From assembly GCF_030463565.1 (NCBI RefSeq), contig NC_134652.1, positions 20,933,397-20,997,396 of the forward strand: DNA of 64,000 nucleotides. The letters are read 5' to 3'. Origin of the DNA: Pelecanus crispus (taxonomy: Eukaryota; Chordata; Aves; Pelecaniformes; Pelecanidae). The position numbers and the translations under genes were made by a program. Positions within the stretch are counted from its first letter, which is position 1. Every line of letters starts with the position of its first letter. Of this stretch, positions 61,127 to 64,000 are shown one piece after another. The notes beneath the pieces are model-generated. The model saw only the letters and a program-made list of their open reading frames with translations, had not been told where the DNA came from and did not search any database.

Positions 61127-61560
61127 AGGATGCCAACAGATAACAGCCACCTGCTAGACACTATCCAAGAACAAGACCCTGTTACTACTTCGAGCAATAA
61201 TTGCCTGCATAATGCTGAGGAATTGGGAATTGAACAAGAAGATGGCATTTATAACAGTGACCTGTGTAACAGTATTAGAGTTCCCAACTCTGCCAGCCAG
61301 TCATCCACTTCCATGGCTATTCCTTTGGAGGTGCCCAGAAGAGGACAACCCCTTTTACGGATCAACAGGCAGCAGATTCAGTCCATCTCATCTAGTGCAC
61401 AGGCTGCTGAGCTCAAAGGGTTAGGAGTTGATGTCTATGACCAGGATGTATTGGAGCAAGGAGTTCTTCAGCAAGTAGATAATGCAATTAATGAAGCTAA
61501 TAAAGCAACAAAAATAGCTGATGCGGAGAAAGAATATCAGTCAGTGCTGGATGACTTAAG
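61127..61560 (+). other. ERCC6: ERCC6 exon 2 (first coding exon, with 3-nt 5' UTR)
   Basis: The exon runs from just after the acceptor TTTGAGCAG to the donor AAG/GTAAAC. The acceptor has a long T/C-rich tract from about 61100. Only three untranslated bases (AGG) precede the ATG, so nearly all of the 5' UTR must come from upstream exons in or near the CpG island at 59.5-60.3 kb. This matches the vertebrate ERCC6 arrangement of a non-coding first exon. Confidence 0.9.
61130..61560 (+). CDS. ERCC6: ERCC6 (CSB), first coding exon, N-terminal 143 codons (partial)
   Basis: ERCC6/CSB is a SNF2-family, DNA-dependent ATPase that binds stalled RNA polymerase II in the nucleus and starts transcription-coupled nucleotide excision repair. 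Only its N-terminal part is here. The product matches vertebrate CSB from about residue 70 onward, including GLGVDVYDQDVLEQGVLQQ at residues 97-115 and an acidic helical stretch ending in SVLDDL (138-143). Residues 1-69 are Ser/Asn/Glu-rich and poorly conserved. The start ATG at 61130 has A at -3 and lies three bases after a good splice acceptor (pyrimidine-rich tract, CAG at 61124-61126). The coding part ends at 61560 with AG before GTAAAC, leaving two bases of a split codon. This phase agrees with the human exon 2 boundary, which I recall as c.422; here it falls at base 431, three codons longer. Reading past 61560 meets a stop at once, as expected for an intron. The ATPase, NLS and ubiquitin-binding regions are encoded beyond the window. 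Confidence 0.95.
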
Positions 61561-64000
61561 GTAAACTGTGTCCTCTCTTACTGTTCCTTTCTGTTACTGA
61601 CTATCTAGTGAGGCTCAGCATCTCATGTTTTTAAAAGCTGGGAGACGAAAAGATGTTTTGAAAGCACTAGATCATGTGTACTCTTCTGAGTCACCCACCT
61701 TTTAAAAAAAGAGAAAATATTTTTCACATCAGAGCAATGCTTCATTGCTCTTATTTGACTAATTTAGTCATGCATCAAGGCAGTAGAGGACAGCGCATCT
61801 CCTTTTTCTGCTTTGTTTCCTACCTTACCAAGATGCGTGTCTGTTTTCTGGGCAGTGGAGAACTGCATTATACTCTATTATTCAAAGTTATAGTCAGAAA
61901 AGGTGCCACTTCTTCAATTCTGTGCCACTTCAGTGCTTCATGGGATTATCTGCTTCTGGTTCTGTGCTTTCTGTAACTTGGATGACTCCACATCATGAGT
62001 GTATTACAACCAAAACAACCTTATCACAAGTGCTTGTATGAAGTACTTAATGTCACCTCAAAAGAATCAAATGCTTAATTAACATAGTATATTGATAGTA
62101 GAAGACTTTGAGGGATAGGAGCCACTAATCTTTTGAGTATTGATCTGAGGTCTCCCTTTGTTTCTAGTCTCATTGTAGAGTTGCTGTGTGAACTACTGCA
62201 GGTAAAGAATTCTACCTGTGCATCTTTCACTGTGTTGCATTAATGTTGTGTTTTAGGGCTCAAGAGTGCTGTAGGCCTCCATTACCTATGTGAACTCTCA
62301 CATAGCTCTCTTGTTATGCATATGCTTAATTTTATGCACTTCATTAATTTTCCAGTAGGTGTGGAGATGTGAAACTAAGTAAGTTTGCAAAACTGGAACG
62401 TAATTTCAGATGTTATGTAGCAGGACATAATGAGTAAGATGGTTAATGAGAGGTAGAATGGAGCAGCATAATCATTGCAATTAGATTATGCGGTTATTGA
62501 GAGAGCGGTGCACAGCACTGTCAATTAGTTGATTTTTTCCTGTTTAATACACATCCTGTGATTTTTCTTACCTCTCTGTTTTCACCTTCTACTTAAAGTT
62601 GTAAAATGGGATATACATGAGGGGATGCAAATGGTTTATGCAGACCTGTAGGACCTCATCTGTATAAGATGTAATGTGCAAGTCTGAAAGTTCATTTTTG
62701 AGAAAATTAGCAGAGATATAGCTGGCTTGTTGAGCAGGGGGAATAACAGAAGTAAAGATGTATGAGTAGAGTGTGATAGTGTTGGTTGAAGTCCTGTAAC
62801 ACGGTGAATGCATGACGAGGTAATATCAGGCAAGAAGTGTTTTTTGAGTAGTTGGCACAGAGTTCATAGTAGAAGCTGCATGATTCTATAATATACATGC
62901 AAATTTAAGCAGAAGAAGGAAAATGAAAAATGGTTGAAGTGAAATCCTGTTTAAATCCCCCAGTCCTGTTAAACAAAGCTTTGTGGAAGAGGACGGTAGT
63001 GGTATGTGTCAAGAGACCCTAGGGCCAAGGAAGCAAGAGGTGAAAGTTAGGAGACATGCAAGAGGATGGTATACTTCAAAGCAACGAAACAGAAGACTGA
63101 GAAAGGGGATGGGATGGTTCAAAAGTGTTGAAAGAGAATGGAGAAGTGAAGATGGCAGTGATAGCTGGGGAGCTGGTAGAATACATCTCCCAGGAGAACA
63201 GTGGTAGAATCCAGATTAGAGCTGGAGAGAAATGTGGCCCAACAATTTCCTCCCTGACAACTGAGGAGACTTATGTAGTGCTTTTCTTTGCATATGAGGG
63301 GAATAATGGCCGCTTTGCAGGTGTTGTAAAGAGTTTTCTCTGGCATTTTTCATAATGCTTTGAGATGCTAATATATGTATCCATATGAAATATTCTGCTA
63401 TTGGAATCAACAAACCTAGATTTGTTGCTTCTGACAGTGGGGCACTGCTTCCTTCCCTGCAAACAAATTCAACAGCAGAAACAGATGATATTAGGTTATA
63501 ATAAGTGGTTCAGCGTTAATTTCGTATTGTATATGGAAACATGAGAGATGGTAGTGTGTCAGTAAGGGAGGTTTAATGTTGATGTGCTGTTAATTCTTTG
63601 ACCTAATCTGTATTCCTGAAACTGTATTCGTATCTTGTAATCTATTCTTTGGGTAAAAGTGATATTGTAAAGGTAAAAGAAATAGGCTTCCTTATATAAT
63701 GGCATCAAACTCTTAAAACAGTTTTAGAAAATGAAAACATGGGATTTCCCATTTAGATTTTTGGTTTGCATTTTGTTTACCTTGAATAATAAAAGCAACA
63801 ACTGTCACTTGCTTATTATCATTATCAGACTTGTAACTTTTGAGTACTGAATATGGCAGTGGTTTGTTCAGTTTCCTTGCCCTTGGAGTTTTAGTATTAG
63901 CAAAATTTTGTTTAAAAATATTTTATGATGTACAACTTTTTAAAGTGTTTAGTATTTCCAGTGTTGTTTAAATATAAGATGCTTATTTAGAAACTTACCT
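61561..64000 (+). other. ERCC6: ERCC6 intron 2 (5' part, continues past window)
   Basis: This AT-rich sequence begins with the donor GTAAAC. I looked for the next ERCC6 exon, which encodes a lysine/glutamine-rich coiled coil, and did not find it before 64000. No repeat family stands out. A purine-rich stretch lies at about 62980-63240. Confidence 0.8.

Noticed and set aside
61561..64000. ERCC6 exon 3 within the window
   Set aside because: Searched for the lysine/glutamine-rich coiled-coil coding sequence and did not find it before the right edge.

Overview
This window looks like bird nuclear DNA. Three things point that way. Several CR1-type LINE fragments are present, one ending in the tandem ATTCTATGA-like 3' tail typical of avian CR1. 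There are two solo LTRs of a bird-type endogenous retrovirus, one with a perfect 5-bp target duplication. And the only gene I can recognise is the start of vertebrate ERCC6 (Cockayne syndrome protein B, CSB). The species cannot be fixed from the sequence.

Layout: about 1-59,540 is a long, gene-poor interval upstream of ERCC6. It holds degraded CR1 pieces, old MIR-like and other ancient amniote repeat relics, simple repeats, the two solo LTRs (47,311-47,632 and 51,006-51,559), and several AT-rich, TAAT-rich blocks that read like conserved regulatory elements. One orphan candidate exon lies at 34,076-34,422 on the minus strand. It is open, rich in cysteine, and bounded by plausible splice sites, but I do not recognise it. 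From known vertebrate synteny, the next gene on this side of ERCC6 should be the cholinergic locus CHAT/SLC18A3, pointing away. No SLC18A3-sized intronless reading frame is present, so that locus probably begins beyond the left edge.

About 59,541-60,330 is a CpG island, the ERCC6 promoter. It has no evident TATA box and carries three NRF1-type motifs, an ETS/ATF composite site and a G-quadruplex motif. A non-coding first exon probably ends at a strong splice donor at 60,014. A possible extra untranslated exon lies at 60,549-60,601. The first coding exon is 61,127-61,560, and the rest of the window is the following intron. Only the N-terminal 143 codons of ERCC6 are here; the SNF2 ATPase domain lies downstream of the window.

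Most open frames in this window are chance frames in non-coding DNA or GC-driven shadows in the CpG island. Repeat boundaries are estimated by eye against remembered consensus patterns.
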